Shown: positions 26,304 through 35,969 of the stretch, in pieces
How the letters are laid out: every line of letters starts with the position of its first letter
Position numbering within the stretch: the stretch's first letter is position 1
Made by a program: the position numbers and the translations under genes
The notes under the pieces: generated by a model
Seen by the model: the letters and a program-made list of their open reading frames with translations, nothing else
What the model was told of the DNA's origin: nothing
The model's database searches: none
NCBI RefSeq assembly: GCF_023374055.1
Contig: NZ_JAMBEP010000001.1
Span: 1,922,001 to 1,986,000 of the forward strand
Direction of reading: 5' to 3'
Source of the DNA: Luteimonas galliterrae
Lineage (GTDB): Bacteria; Pseudomonadota; Gammaproteobacteria; Xanthomonadales; Xanthomonadaceae
DNA length: 64,000 bases

Positions 26304-27308
26304 ATGCCGGTCAAGAAAAAGGCAGCTTCGGCGAAGGCCCGAACTGCGACGAAAACGGTAGCGAAACAGCGCGCCATCCAGGACCGCGCGGACAAGATCG
26401 CCAAAAAATCAACGGGAAAGAAGGCGACTAAGAAGGCCGTTCAAACTGGCACGCGCCGGCAGCCGCAGAACCCGCTGCCCCGACAGCATCTGCAAAAGCC
26501 GGGCAACGAGCATGCGCTCGAGGTCCAGCCCCGCTTCCTCGCACCGGACTATATCGGCAGCGGCAAACTGGAAGGCATGGCGGCGATCGTGACCGGCGGC
26601 GATTCCGGCATCGGCCGCGCAGTGGCGGTGCTGTTCGCCCGCGAGGGCGCAGATGTGGCCGTGCTCTACCTCGACGAGCACGAAGACGCTGAAACCACGC
26701 GCCGGCACGTGCTGGACGAAGGCCGCCGGTGCGTCGCGATCGCGGGCGACGTGAAAGATCCCAAGTTCTGCGAAAAGGCCGTGCGCGAAACCGTGCGCGC
26801 CTTCGGCAGGCTCGACGTCCTGGTCAACAACGCCGCTTTCCAGCAACACGTCGAAAAGCTCGAAGACCTCAGCGAGCAGCACCTGCAGGAGACGCTGCAG
26901 ACCAACATCGGCGGCTACTTCCACATGGCGCGCGCGGCGCTGCCGCACCTGGGCAACGGCGCCAGCATCATCAATACCGGATCGGAAACGGGCATCTTCG
27001 GCAGCAAGCACCTGCTCGACTATTCGGCCACCAAGGGCGCGATCCATGCGTTCACCAAAGCCTTGGCGAGCAATCTGCTCGAGCGCGGCATACGCGTCAA
27101 CGCGGTCGCCCCCGGGCCGGTGTGGACGCCGCTGAATCCGGCCGACAAGCCGGCCAAGGACGTGGCCAAGTTCGGCCAGGACAGCGACATGGGCCGCCCG
27201 GCGCAGCCCGAGGAAATTTCGCCCGCTTACGTGTTCCTCGCTTCGCCGGTGACGGCTTCCTACATCAGCGGCATCGTGCTGCCGGTGATGGGCGGGCCGC
27301 GCGGCTGA
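26304..27308 (+). CDS. Stress-type SDR oxidoreductase with basic N-terminal extension
   Basis: A 334-residue SDR related to the general-stress-protein-39/YhxD/YghA group. The NAD(P) motif TGGDSGIGRAV lies near residue 97, NNAA near 172, the catalytic serine in NTGSE and the YSATK motif near 235. The end TASYISGIVLPVMGGP is typical. The first 50 residues are very rich in Lys, Ala, Arg and Thr (MPVKKKAASAKARTATKTVA) and look like histone-tail-type sequence, absent from most relatives. The extension may bind DNA or another polyanion (inference). A GAAGG-like site precedes the ATG. Confidence 0.87.
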   Translation: MPVKKKAASAKARTATKTVAKQRAIQDRADKIAKKSTGKKATKKAVQTGTRRQPQNPLPRQHLQKPGNEHALEVQPRFLAPDYIGSGKLEGMAAIVTGGDSGIGRAVAVLFAREGADVAVLYLDEHEDAETTRRHVLDEGRRCVAIAGDVKDPKFCEKAVRETVRAFGRLDVLVNNAAFQQHVEKLEDLSEQHLQETLQTNIGGYFHMARAALPHLGNGASIINTGSETGIFGSKHLLDYSATKGAIHAFTKALASNLLERGIRVNAVAPGPVWTPLNPADKPAKDVAKFGQDSDMGRPAQPEEISPAYVFLASPVTASYISGIVLPVMGGPRG

Positions 27309-27339
27309 TATCACTCCACTCCCGCACCAGGAGGCTTCC

Positions 27340-27573
27340 ATGGCGACCTGCGACGTTTGCGGCAACGACTACGACAAATCCTTCCAGATCGTGCAAGGCG
27401 ACCGCAAGGGCACCTTCGACTCTTTCGAATGCGCGATCCACGCTTTCGCGCCGCGCTGCGCGCATTGCGGCTGCAGCATCATCGGCCATGGCGCCGAGCA
27501 TGCGGATAAATTCTACTGCTGCGCGCATTGCGCCAAGAAATCGGGCGTGGTCGGCATCGACGACCGGGTCTAG
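27340..27573 (+). CDS. Small Cys-rich zinc-ribbon-like protein
   Basis: A 77-residue protein with eight cysteines in pairs: CDVCGN at the start, [14 protein letters not shown], and YCCAHC near the end, plus histidines. The spacing suggests two zinc sites. The family is recurrent in proteobacteria but I do not know a function for it. GGAGG lies 8 bases before the ATG at 27340. It is 31 bases after the stress-type SDR and probably co-transcribed. Its stop overlaps by 4 bases the stop of the convergent hydrolase gene. Confidence 0.75.
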   Translation: MATCDVCGNDYDKSFQIVQGDRKGTFDSFECAIHAFAPRCAHCGCSIIGHGAEHADKFYCCAHCAKKSGVVGIDDRV

Positions 27574-28382
27574 CGCGCGGCGTTCCCCGCGGCGCGCGCG
27601 GGCTGCTGTTGTTTGCGTTCCTCCACCTTGGCCTTGGCGGCCTGCCCGCGCGCGCCTACGACCATCTCGGTGAGCCACTTGATCAACGTCGCGGTGTAGT
27701 CCTGCTGCGCCAGCTTGTCGCTGAGGCCGTGGTCGGCGCCCGAAATCAGGCGCGAGGTGAGCGAGTGCGCGTGCGAGAACGCCCTGCGGTAGTTCTCGAT
27801 GACCTGGTGCGGCACGATGACGTCGTGTTCGGCTTCCACGATCAGCACGTCGCCGAGGTACTGCGACGCCGCCCGCAGGGCCTTGTTCTGTTCGGGCGCT
27901 ATCTCGCGGCGCCGGTACCCCGGCAGATCCGGATCGGCATGCAGCTTGCGTTTCGGAAGGCTCCAGTCCTGATCCTTGTACAGCGCCGGCGAACGCAGGG
28001 CCAGCCAGCGCACCGGCCGCAACGAGGCCAGTATCGACGCCAGATATCCGCCGTAGCTGATGCCGACTACCGCGATCGCCGTATCGTCGACGTTCGCCTG
28101 CCCAGCCAACCAATCGTAGGCGGCGACCAGATCACGCAGGTTCAATTCGCGGCTGACCGTTTCCCATTGCGCAGCCGTGCTCTCGTGGCCGCGCAAGTCG
28201 AACGTCAGGCACACGCAGCCCAGCCCCGCGGCCTCGCGCGCGCGCGCCAGGTCGTGCTGCTGGCTGCCGCCCCAGCCATGCACGAACAGCACCGCCGGGT
28301 GCCTGCGCGTCGGCGACAGCAGGCTGCCCTGCACCGCTTCGTCGTCGACGCGTATTTCGATGTTCTCAAGCCGTATGTCCAT
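27570..28382 (-). CDS. Alpha/beta hydrolase
   Basis: A 270-residue cytoplasmic hydrolase of the dienelactone-hydrolase/prolyl-oligopeptidase-like type. It has oxyanion motif FVHGWGGS near residue 34, nucleophile elbow GISYGGY near 112, the acid in [10 protein letters not shown] near 183 and the histidine in SGADHGLSD near 215. The C-terminal 30 residues are basic and Ala/Gln-rich. The start overlaps the end of the DUF3182 gene by 17 bases, so the two are an operon. Substrate unknown; the neighbour suggests a shared uncharacterised role. Confidence 0.85.
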   Translation of the reverse strand: MDIRLENIEIRVDDEAVQGSLLSPTRRHPAVLFVHGWGGSQQHDLARAREAAGLGCVCLTFDLRGHESTAAQWETVSRELNLRDLVAAYDWLAGQANVDDTAIAVVGISYGGYLASILASLRPVRWLALRSPALYKDQDWSLPKRKLHADPDLPGYRRREIAPEQNKALRAASQYLGDVLIVEAEHDVIVPHQVIENYRRAFSHAHSLTSRLISGADHGLSDKLAQQDYTATLIKWLTEMVVGARGQAAKAKVEERKQQQPARAAGNAAR

Positions 28383-29493
28383 GCTTGCGCACCAATGCGT
28401 ACTTCAGGATCGGGCCGCTCCGGCTGTGCGGGTCGTGAAAATGCACCTGCGCTCGCGGCGGCGGCGTCTCAGGACGATGCGACTCGTGCGTGGAAGCCGA
28501 TACCCAGGCCAAACCGGGATCCTTCGACAAAGCTTCTACGGCCGCCAACTCCGCCGGCGTCGCGCCCCCGATCCGCCACGACTGCTCGAGCACACCGCGA
28601 TGGCGCCGGCCGCGGCTGTCGCTGCCGGCGATCACGTCGTAGTTGCGGCGTGAGGCGAAAAACGCCGGGAATTCTTCCGATATCGCCCGGTCGTAGCCGG
28701 CGGCGCACTCGATCGCGGCATGCGTGGCGCCGTCCAGCGGCAGGCGCGCAAGTTCGGCGAAGCCGCCGCGCAAGACCACGAGTTCCGTGCCGCCGTACAC
28801 TTCTTGTCCGTCGCGATCCTGCACCGACAACTGGGTGCCGTAATAGGCGAACGGCATGCCCGACAGGCGCAATGCGCCGACGCTGTACGTCCGCGATTCC
28901 GGCAGGTCGAGCTCCACGACGACGCCATGTTCGCGCAGCTCGTCGGGGTCGATGGCGTCCAGCGCCGCGTCCAGCGCTTGCGGATCGCCAGCCACCGCCT
29001 GGCCCGCGCCGCCGACGCCAAGCGCTGCCTTTATCCGCACCTGCCCGAGCGCGAGCAACCGCCGGCCCGCATGCCGCGCTTCGCCCGCATCGAAAGCGGA
29101 GAATCCCGGCAGCACCGCCCCGCCCAATCGCTGCGCCAGCATCGGCGACCAGCCGCGGGGCGCCGCGGCATCCGCCGCCGGCAACGGATGGCTGATGATC
29201 TTGTTGGCCAGGAATGCGTAAGGCACCACGCCGCCGAACAGGTCGTCGTGATCGCGGACGCCGATCCGCGTCGCGTCGTCATGCAGCAAAGTGCAGTCGG
29301 GAACGAAGTAGGGCCTACCACCGTAATCCGAATCCGGGTCGAATTCGCCCGCATAGACGCTGCCGTGCAGCACGGCGATGCGTTCGGCCATCGCGATGCG
29401 GGTGAGATGGTCGTGGCCTTGCCGATCGACGTCGGGATCCGCGACCAGCAGCACTACCGGCCTGGCGCCTGGCGAATGCTTGTCCATGCCCAC
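28366..29493 (-). CDS. DUF3182-family protein
   Basis: A 375-residue protein matching the DUF3182 family pattern: an N-terminal [10 protein letters not shown] strand, [40 protein letters not shown], then [19 protein letters not shown]-terminal half follows with [27 protein letters not shown] and [13 protein letters not shown]. The KAALGVGG loop and the order of strands are reminiscent of ATP-grasp ligases, but this is an impression, not a match. It is coupled to the alpha/beta hydrolase downstream by a 17-base overlap. Confidence 0.78.
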   Translation of the reverse strand: MGMDKHSPGARPVVLLVADPDVDRQGHDHLTRIAMAERIAVLHGSVYAGEFDPDSDYGGRPYFVPDCTLLHDDATRIGVRDHDDLFGGVVPYAFLANKIISHPLPAADAAAPRGWSPMLAQRLGGAVLPGFSAFDAGEARHAGRRLLALGQVRIKAALGVGGAGQAVAGDPQALDAALDAIDPDELREHGVVVELDLPESRTYSVGALRLSGMPFAYYGTQLSVQDRDGQEVYGGTELVVLRGGFAELARLPLDGATHAAIECAAGYDRAISEEFPAFFASRRNYDVIAGSDSRGRRHRGVLEQSWRIGGATPAELAAVEALSKDPGLAWVSASTHESHRPETPPPRAQVHFHDPHSRSGPILKYALVRKHGHTA

Positions 29494-29594
29494 GCGATAC
29501 TCCGGCAGCGCCGATCATGCCGCTGTGAAACGGTTCACGCTGCGGCCACCGCTGCGATGCTCTGCTGCCGGGACCGAACACGTCCGCCGACGCC

Positions 29595-30140
29595 ATGCCG
29601 CACGCCTCCGCACTGCTGATCATCGACATGATCAATCCTTTCGATTTCGACGGCGCGCCTGCGCTGATGCGGGCCGCATTGCCCGCAGCGAAACGGATCG
29701 CCGCGCTCAAGGCCAGGTTGAAAGCCGCAGGCGCGCCCACGCTCTACGTCAACGACAACTTCACCCGCTGGCAATCCGATTTCCGGCAACTGGTGGCGAT
29801 CTGCAGCCAGCCGGATGCGTATGGCGCCGCCATCGCTGCGTTGCTGGCGCCGGAGCACAACGATTATTTCGTGCTCAAGCCGCGCCATTCGGCCTTTTTC
29901 GCCACGCCGCTGCGCCTGTTGCTGGAGCAACTGGCCGTGCGGCGATTGATAGTCACGGGCATCGCCGGGGATTCCTGCATCCTGGCGACGGCCGTGGACG
30001 CGCACATGAACGGTTTCGAGTTGTCCGTGCCGCAGGATTGCATCGCCTCGCAAACGCCGGCGCGCAACAAGCAGGCGATAGCCGTCATGAAATCCGCGCT
30101 GCATGCCGACGTCCGCAGCGCGCGTTCGCTGCGGACCTGA
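29595..30140 (+). CDS. Isochorismatase-family cysteine hydrolase
   Basis: A 181-residue enzyme of the isochorismatase/nicotinamidase fold. The catalytic triad is visible: D11 in LLIIDMIN, K95 in VLKPRHSAF and C128 in GIAGDSCILATA. The preceding ITGI-like strand and cis-peptide position fit. The family hydrolyses amides, vinyl ethers or similar; no substrate can be assigned. It is divergent from the DUF3182 gene and converges on the ferritin-like gene with a 13-base gap. Confidence 0.87.
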   Translation: MPHASALLIIDMINPFDFDGAPALMRAALPAAKRIAALKARLKAAGAPTLYVNDNFTRWQSDFRQLVAICSQPDAYGAAIAALLAPEHNDYFVLKPRHSAFFATPLRLLLEQLAVRRLIVTGIAGDSCILATAVDAHMNGFELSVPQDCIASQTPARNKQAIAVMKSALHADVRSARSLRT

Positions 30141-30153
30141 TCCGTCGCCGGAA

Positions 30154-30765
30154 CTACAGTAGTTTGCTGCGCGCCTGCTCGGCGCGCGACGCGCCGATCG
30201 CGGACTCGACGTGCTTGACTTCTTCCGGCGGCGGCAGCACCGCCGGGAAGCCCAGCGACTGGATCCAGAGTTCGCGGGTCCATCCGGTGGTGTGGTACAG
30301 GTGATGGTCCTCATCCTTCTCGACCGCTTCGAACGCGGCTTGCAGCACCTTCGCTTCCGGTCCGGTGCCGTGCTGGGCGACATGCCCTATCAGATGCCAG
30401 TTCATGTGGTCCTTGGTCTCGGCGAGCACCACGCATTCGCCGGCGACCAGTTCCGCTGCGGCGGCGTCCGCATTCTTGCGCGCCATCTGGATGGCGGCCA
30501 CCAGCGACTGGCCCTGGTGCGCGACCACCGCCCGCCCCGGGCTCTGTTCTTCCGGATCGATGCCGAGTTCGGAGAATACGTTCAACAGCACTTTTTCGTG
30601 GGTGCGCGTCTCCTCCAGGTATTCCTGCCATTCCTTCTTCAGATCGTCGTTGACCGCGGACTTGATCGCGTTCTCGTAGACTTGGATGCCGCCGCGCTCG
30701 GTTTCCAGCGCCTGCAGCAGGAGTTCGCGCAGCTGCGCCGTATCGTATTCGATCTTTCTGGCCAT
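30154..30765 (-). CDS. Ferritin-like (diiron four-helix) protein
   Basis: A 203-residue protein that is mostly helical. It contains spaced Glu/His ligands consistent with a ferritin-like carboxylate bridge: LLLQALETERGGIQVYENAI in the first helix, EYLEETRTHEKVL in the second, ELVAGECVVLAETKDH in the third and MNWHLIGHVAQHG in the fourth. Proteins of this type can store iron or reduce peroxide; which applies is unknown. The ATG at 30765 has GGAGA ten bases upstream. Its neighbours include other genes that look stress-linked. Confidence 0.72.
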   Translation of the reverse strand: MARKIEYDTAQLRELLLQALETERGGIQVYENAIKSAVNDDLKKEWQEYLEETRTHEKVLLNVFSELGIDPEEQSPGRAVVAHQGQSLVAAIQMARKNADAAAAELVAGECVVLAETKDHMNWHLIGHVAQHGTGPEAKVLQAAFEAVEKDEDHHLYHTTGWTRELWIQSLGFPAVLPPPEEVKHVESAIGASRAEQARSKLL

Positions 30766-30894
30766 GATGGTTGTCTCCTGGATGTAGGGACGACTTTCGG
30801 CCATTCCCTGTCGGCGCGCAGTGAAGCGCGCTTGATGATTTCGTAAAAACCGGATGCTGAACTGTTAAGGGAACGTGCGCGATGGCGCGACGGA

Positions 30895-31539
30895 TCAAGT
30901 GCCTGTTTGCGAATGCGGCGCGGCCACTGGTTTCGACTGCGGCGATTTGTCCTGGCGCAAGAAGATCGACAGCAATACCAGGGTCAACACGGACAGGAAT
31001 TCGCTCTGCCAGTTCTGGAAGGATTCGAACCAGAACTGCGCCTCCCCAAGATACGACCATGCACCGGGTGGAATTTCGCCCTTGCCTACCGCCTCCTCGG
31101 AGAACTGGCGCCAACTGCCCAACCAGTGCGCGACGAAGGCGGCCGCGAACAGCAGCAGCAGTGCGCCGGACAGCGAATGCGCGTAGAGCCTGCGCCACCA
31201 TCCGCCGGCGCGCACCGGCCACGGCGGCGGGCCTGGGTCGATCTTCTCTTTTTCTTCATGCATGGGCCGCGATTCGGCCGAACCCCGCTGCCGCAGCCGC
31301 ACCGTCAGCAGCACGTATAGCCCCATCTGCAGGAATTCGCTTTCCCAGTTCTCGAACGTGGCCGACAGGAACTGGCCCTGACCCAGGTATTGCAACGGCG
31401 ACACCGGCGCCATGCCGCGTTCGATGCGCTCGTCGTTCAGCACGCTGAAGCCGCTGACCAGTTGTCCGCAGAAGCTCGCAGCGAACATTATCAGCAACAC
31501 CACCGAAAGGCCGTTGCTGCGCAGGAAACCCGAATTCAT
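30895..31539 (-). CDS. DUF6766-type membrane protein
   Basis: A 214-residue inner-membrane protein made of two homologous halves. Each half has a membrane helix, a GxxxxPxxxYLGxxxFxxxxFxNWxSEFL segment and a second helix: SPLQYLGQGQFLSATFENWE with SEFLQMGLYVLL in the first half, WSYLGEAQFWFESFQNWQ with SEFLSVLTLVLLSIF in the second. This internal duplication and the NWxSEFL motif are characteristic of DUF6766. The linker is charged (HEEKEKIDPGPPP). Function unknown. Confidence 0.78.
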   Translation of the reverse strand: MNSGFLRSNGLSVVLLIMFAASFCGQLVSGFSVLNDERIERGMAPVSPLQYLGQGQFLSATFENWESEFLQMGLYVLLTVRLRQRGSAESRPMHEEKEKIDPGPPPWPVRAGGWWRRLYAHSLSGALLLLFAAAFVAHWLGSWRQFSEEAVGKGEIPPGAWSYLGEAQFWFESFQNWQSEFLSVLTLVLLSIFLRQDKSPQSKPVAAPHSQTGT

Positions 31540-31656
31540 GACGCGCTCCTCGGTGCCGAAAGCACCTGCAGGAGGCTAGCCTCGGCGATGTGAATACCTA
31601 GTCTGGCCGCAGGTGCGGTCTTCACGTCGCATTTTCGGAATTGCGAGCAGATTTAG

Positions 31657-31863
<207 letters not shown>

Positions 31864-32143
31864 ATCGCCCGGTCCGCATCCGCGTCCGCGCAACGCGTAG
31901 TTGGTGGCGCGCCTGGGCCGCCGTCGCGACGCGAGCGTCGGCGCAGCGTTTTTCCATACCGCAAACAATGTCCCGTGCACGGGACATTCCGTCCCCCGAT
32001 CCGCCTCTTTCTCCGCGCGGATGCGCACCCACTTCATGTCCTGCAGCGATGGCTGTCCAGGCGCAGTGCCGGGGCCCATCGCGAGGACGGCGCCGCGTCC
32101 TTCCCCCGCGTCGGCGCCGTCCTTTGCAGGAGTCATACGCATC

Positions 32144-32680
32144 ATGAAGAAGATCAAGATACTGTCCCGCACCCTGTTGGCCGTTGTGCTCGGCGCCGGC
32201 GCTTTCGGCGCGCAGGCGGCCGAGAATCCCGGGTTCTACGTCGGCGCCGGCGCCGGCCAATCCTTCGTCGACGAATCCGATTACGACGACGAGGACACCG
32301 CGTTCTCGGTATTCGGCGGTTATCAGTTCAACCGCTATTTCGGCCTGGAAGCCGGCTATGCGGATTTCGGCGAGCTCGAGCCCGAAGGCGCGGGCCGCGC
32401 GCTCGAAGCCAACAGCGCCTACCTGACCGCGGTCGGCACCGTACCGTTCACCGACAAATTTTCCGGCTACGCCAAGGCCGGTTTCCACCGCTGGGACCTG
32501 GACACCGCGATCCCGAGCCTGACCAGCACCCGCGACGACAGCGGCAGCGATCCGACTTACGGCCTGGGCCTGCAATATCGCTTCAGCGACAAGGTCGCGT
32601 TGCGCACCGAGTACAGCCGCTTCGAGGTCGAAGACATCGACCTGGATCTGGCGCAGGTGCAAGTGCGCTTCGATTTCTGA
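32144..32680 (+). CDS. OmpA/OmpW-like outer-membrane beta-barrel protein
   Basis: A 178-residue predicted eight-stranded barrel. It has a signal peptide (LLAVVLGAGAFGAQA) and strands beginning GFYVGAGAGQSF, then FSVFGGYQFNRYFGLEAGYA, SGYAKAGFHRWDLDT, YGLGLQYRFSDKVALRTEYS and a terminal VQVRFDF with C-terminal Phe for BAM insertion. The start ATG at 32144 follows an AGGAG site. A strong terminator (32706-32733) follows. There is no peptidoglycan-binding OmpA domain, so it is the short barrel-only type. Confidence 0.87.
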   Translation: MKKIKILSRTLLAVVLGAGAFGAQAAENPGFYVGAGAGQSFVDESDYDDEDTAFSVFGGYQFNRYFGLEAGYADFGELEPEGAGRALEANSAYLTAVGTVPFTDKFSGYAKAGFHRWDLDTAIPSLTSTRDDSGSDPTYGLGLQYRFSDKVALRTEYSRFEVEDIDLDLAQVQVRFDF

Positions 32681-32705
32681 TCCTTGCCGCAACCGAAAAA
32701 GAAAA

Positions 32706-32733
32706 CCGCCGGCGATCTGCCGGCGGCTTTTTT
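32706..32733 (+). terminator. Rho-independent terminator
   Basis: CCGCCGGC (32706-32713), loop GATCT, GCCGGCGG (32719-32726), then CTTTTTT. It ends the outer-membrane barrel gene that stops at 32680. Confidence 0.9.
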
Positions 32734-32758
32734 CATGCCCATCTGCCGAGATGCGGCC

Positions 32759-33196
32759 TCAGCTCAACCAACCTCGCGCCGCGGCCTTGCCGGAATAGCG
32801 CCACAGCAACAGCGCGATCACCAGCACGACGACCGGCATGATCAAGCCTGCCGCGCCGTACACCGCCCAAGCCGGCGTCGCCGCGAATGCGCCCGCCATC
32901 TGCACCACGACGGCGATCAGCGAGATCAGGAACAGGGCTACCGCCCATTTCTTCTTGATCAACAGCCCGATGGCGCCGAGGACGCCGCTGACCACGGCGA
33001 CGCCGAAGGCGATGTTGAGCCAGCCCGGCGTGCCTTCGTAGACCTGGCGTTGTTCGGGCGTCATCGTCGCCAGTTGCTCCGGCGACATGTTGACCTGCAG
33101 ATAGAACATCGCCAGGCCCAGCAGGTTCCATAGCAGCGCGGCGACGGCGATCACCCAGAAGCTCGTCGGACGTGCGGTTGCGGCGGTTGCGTTCAT
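32759..33196 (-). CDS. Four-helix membrane protein, unknown
   Basis: A 145-residue inner-membrane protein with four hydrophobic helices (about residues 13-33, 58-80, 85-107 and 115-135). A loop after helix 1 reads NMSPEQLATMTPEQRQVYEG, a recurrent motif in small membrane proteins found across proteobacteria as 'sugar transporter-like' or hypothetical. The start at 33196 has AGGGAG upstream. No catalytic residues are seen. Confidence 0.72.
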   Translation of the reverse strand: MNATAATARPTSFWVIAVAALLWNLLGLAMFYLQVNMSPEQLATMTPEQRQVYEGTPGWLNIAFGVAVVSGVLGAIGLLIKKKWAVALFLISLIAVVVQMAGAFAATPAWAVYGAAGLIMPVVVLVIALLLWRYSGKAAARGWLS

Positions 33197-33291
33197 GCTT
33201 GCTCCCTCCCCAGGGTTAGGTTTCCAACGCCGGCAAGGGTACGCCGATTCGGACGGATGGTTTGCCGCGCTGCAACAGCGGTCCGCCGGCG

Positions 33292-33906
33292 TCACTCCCA
33301 CTCGTCTTTATAGACGAACTTGGGCATGTCCCAGTGGTAGCGGATCGCCAGCATGCGCAGCGCGAAGCCGATCGACATCGCACCCACCATCGCCGCCTCG
33401 TGCGGTACGCCCAGGTCCTGCGAACCCAGGTACAGCAGGCCGGTGAGCAGCGAGATGCTGGCGTAGAGTTCCTTCTGGAACAGCAGCGGCACCTGTCCGC
33501 ACAGCACGTCGCGCAGCACGCCGCCGAAGGTGCCGGTGATCACGCCGATCACCACGACGATGAAGAACGGCACGCCCACCGACACCGCGATGTTGCAGCC
33601 GATCACGGTGAACACCACCAGCCCCAATGCGTCGAGCGTCAGGAACACATGACGCAGCCGCTTCATGAACGGCGCCAGCAATCCCGTCGCCAGCGCCGCG
33701 CAAATCGTCACGATCAGGTAGCTCGGATGCTCGATCCAGGCCAGCGGATGGTGCCCGAGCAGCACGTCGCGCACCGTGCCCCCGCCCAGCGCGGTGATGC
33801 ATGCGATCACGCACACGCCGAACCAGTCCATGCTGCGGCGGCCCGCTATCAATGCCGCGCTCATGGCTTCGGCGGTGATCGCCACCAGATAGGCCCAATG
33901 CAGCAT
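33292..33906 (-). CDS. TRIC/UPF0126-family channel-like membrane protein (YadS/YicG type)
   Basis: A 204-residue inner-membrane protein with seven helices arranged as two repeats. Each repeat has the glycine-rich signature: ALGGGTVRDVLLG near residue 42 and TGTFGGVLRDVLCGQVP near 130. These are the hallmarks of the UPF0126 family, bacterial relatives of trimeric intracellular cation channels; glycine-uptake roles have also been proposed for members. The exact substrate is unknown. Confidence 0.9.
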   Translation of the reverse strand: MLHWAYLVAITAEAMSAALIAGRRSMDWFGVCVIACITALGGGTVRDVLLGHHPLAWIEHPSYLIVTICAALATGLLAPFMKRLRHVFLTLDALGLVVFTVIGCNIAVSVGVPFFIVVVIGVITGTFGGVLRDVLCGQVPLLFQKELYASISLLTGLLYLGSQDLGVPHEAAMVGAMSIGFALRMLAIRYHWDMPKFVYKDEWE

Positions 33907-34019
33907 CGCGACCTCCTATGCGGCCCGGCGCGGCCGTGCGATTGTCCTGCGCGATCGTATCGCTTGTTGCCCGGCAAAACCCGTCCGGCTAATCTGCGCC
34001 GCCGGCCCGGAGAAATGCG

Positions 34020-34802
34020 ATGACCGGCGAAATACCGGCGGTACAGGCCGCCGTGCTCGATAAGGCTTTGTCCGTATTGCGCGGCGACCAGCGCTTCGAA
34101 GCCGTGCTCGGCGGCGGTTCGCTCGTGCACGGCGGTTTCGACGCCTATTCCGATCTGGATCTGGTGATCGTGGTCCGCCCGGACGACTACGCCGCGATCC
34201 TGTCGCAGCGCGCCGCGATCGCGACGAGCATCGGCGGCCTGCTGGCGGCGTTCACCGGCGAACACGTCGGCGAACCGCGCCTGCTGATCTGCCTGTTCGG
34301 TCCGCCGCTGGTGCACGTCGATCTCAAGTTCGTCATGGCCGCCGATCTGCTGCGCATCGTCGAACGTCCGCGCATCCTCTGGGAACGCGAGCCCGGGCGC
34401 ATGTCCGCGGTGCTGGATGCAGCCCATGTGCATTGGCCGGACCCGCCCGCGCAATGGTTCGAGGACCGCATCTGGATCTGGCTGCATTACGGCGCCGCCA
34501 AACTGTTGCGCGGCGAGCTGTTCGAAGCGCTGGCCATGCTCTCGTACTTGCGCGAGATGGTGTTGGGTCCGTTGTTGCATCGTCGCGCCGGGCGCCCACA
34601 ACGCGGCGTGCGCCGCATCGAAAACGATGCCGGCGCGGCGGCGACGCTGCTGAAGACGATGGCCGCGTTGGATGCGGATGCCATCGCAACCGCGCTGATG
34701 CATGCGGCGGAGCTGTATGTCGCGCTGCGGCAGGACGACCCTCCGCCTGCCCCCGTGCCGCAGATGCCCGAGGCCTTGCGCGCCTATCTGCAGCGCGGAT
34801 GA
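34020..34802 (+). CDS. Nucleotidyltransferase-domain protein
   Basis: A 260-residue cytoplasmic protein. The N-terminal domain has GGGSLVHGGFDAYSDLDLVI, a GS-x(10)-D-x-D type active site (S34, D45, D47) of the pol-beta nucleotidyltransferase superfamily. A third acidic residue is likely in HVDLKFV. The C-terminal half (about 140-250) is helical, as in aminoglycoside nucleotidyltransferases and related proteins. Substrate unknown; not assigned as a resistance gene. Confidence 0.8.
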   Translation: MTGEIPAVQAAVLDKALSVLRGDQRFEAVLGGGSLVHGGFDAYSDLDLVIVVRPDDYAAILSQRAAIATSIGGLLAAFTGEHVGEPRLLICLFGPPLVHVDLKFVMAADLLRIVERPRILWEREPGRMSAVLDAAHVHWPDPPAQWFEDRIWIWLHYGAAKLLRGELFEALAMLSYLREMVLGPLLHRRAGRPQRGVRRIENDAGAAATLLKTMAALDADAIATALMHAAELYVALRQDDPPPAPVPQMPEALRAYLQRG

Positions 34803-34941
34803 AGGCTCGCGCTGTCTCGGCACGGAAATTTCTGCGAAGAATGCCGGCCGGCGCCGGATTCACGTCGTTGGAACGGTCCGGCTCCTACTTTGCGTCGCTG
34901 ATCCATCGTCCTCGTTCCAGTTACGAACCTTGGAGACCGCC

Positions 34942-35847
34942 ATGTCCGATCCCATTCGCCCCAAGGCCGACGATTTCGACCCCGAAGTGCTGCGCCTGTT
35001 CGACCAGTACGTGCACGGCCTCATCGATCGCCGCGGTTTCCTGGCCGGCGCCGCGCGTTTCGCAGCCGGCGCCGCGGGCGCGGCCGGATTGCTGGCTGCG
35101 CTGAGCCCGCAATTCGCGGCGGCGCAGCAGATCAAGCCCGACGATGCGCGGCTGTCGACGAAGTACTTGGAATTCGCCTCGCCCAAGGGCTACGGCAAAG
35201 CGCGCGGCTATCTCGCCAAACCCGCCAAGCCGAACGGCGCACTGCCGGTAGTGCTGGTGGCGCACGAGAACCGCGGCCTGAATCCGCACATCGAAGACAT
35301 CACGCGCCGGCTGGCGCTGGACGGCTTCATCGCTTTCGCGCCGGATGCCTTGTTTCCGCTGGGCGGCTATCCGGGCGACGAGGACGCGGCGCGCGCCGAA
35401 TTCGCCAAACTCGACCAGGCCAAGACGCGCGAGGATTTCCTCGCCGCTGCGGACATGTTGCGGCATATCGAGGGCGGCAACGGCAAGCTGGGCGCGGTCG
35501 GTTTCTGCTGGGGCGGCGGCATGGTCAACTTCCTGGCTACGCGCCTGCCGAACTTGGCCGCCGCCGCACCGTTCTACGGCAACGCCGCGCCGCTGGAGGA
35601 CGTGCCCAAGATCAAGGCGGAATTGCTGGTCGTGCTGGCCGCCACGGACGAACGCATCAATGCCGCTTGGCCGGACTACGAGAAGGCATTGAAAGCCGCA
35701 GGCGTGCGCTACACGCTGTACCAGCCCGCGGGCACGCAGCACGGCTTCAACAACGACACCACGCCGCGCTACGACGAAAAGGCCGCAAAAGAAGCTTGGA
35801 GCCGCACTATCGCGTTGTTCGACCGGCGGTTGCGGGGCAAGGGGTAA
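34942..35847 (+). CDS. Dienelactone hydrolase family protein, exported
   Basis: A 301-residue enzyme. Near the N-terminus (residues 30-60) is a twin-arginine-type segment DRRGFLAGAARF followed by an Ala/Gly hydrophobic stretch, suggesting Tat export. The hydrolase domain has the cysteine nucleophile C189 in GFCWGGG, an aspartate in AATDERI and the histidine in GTQHGFNND, plus the AHENRGLN motif (about 108). These are the features of bacterial YghX/DLH-like enzymes. The ATG at 34942 has a GGAG site upstream. Confidence 0.88.
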   Translation: MSDPIRPKADDFDPEVLRLFDQYVHGLIDRRGFLAGAARFAAGAAGAAGLLAALSPQFAAAQQIKPDDARLSTKYLEFASPKGYGKARGYLAKPAKPNGALPVVLVAHENRGLNPHIEDITRRLALDGFIAFAPDALFPLGGYPGDEDAARAEFAKLDQAKTREDFLAAADMLRHIEGGNGKLGAVGFCWGGGMVNFLATRLPNLAAAAPFYGNAAPLEDVPKIKAELLVVLAATDERINAAWPDYEKALKAAGVRYTLYQPAGTQHGFNNDTTPRYDEKAAKEAWSRTIALFDRRLRGKG

Positions 35848-35969
35848 TGCAACGCTATAGCCTGGGCTGGTTTCATCAACCCAGCATCGTGGCAACGCCG
35901 TAGCTGGGTTCGCCCTATCAACCCAGCACCGCATCAGAGCGAACTAGTAAGTTAGTAAGGCCACCCAGC

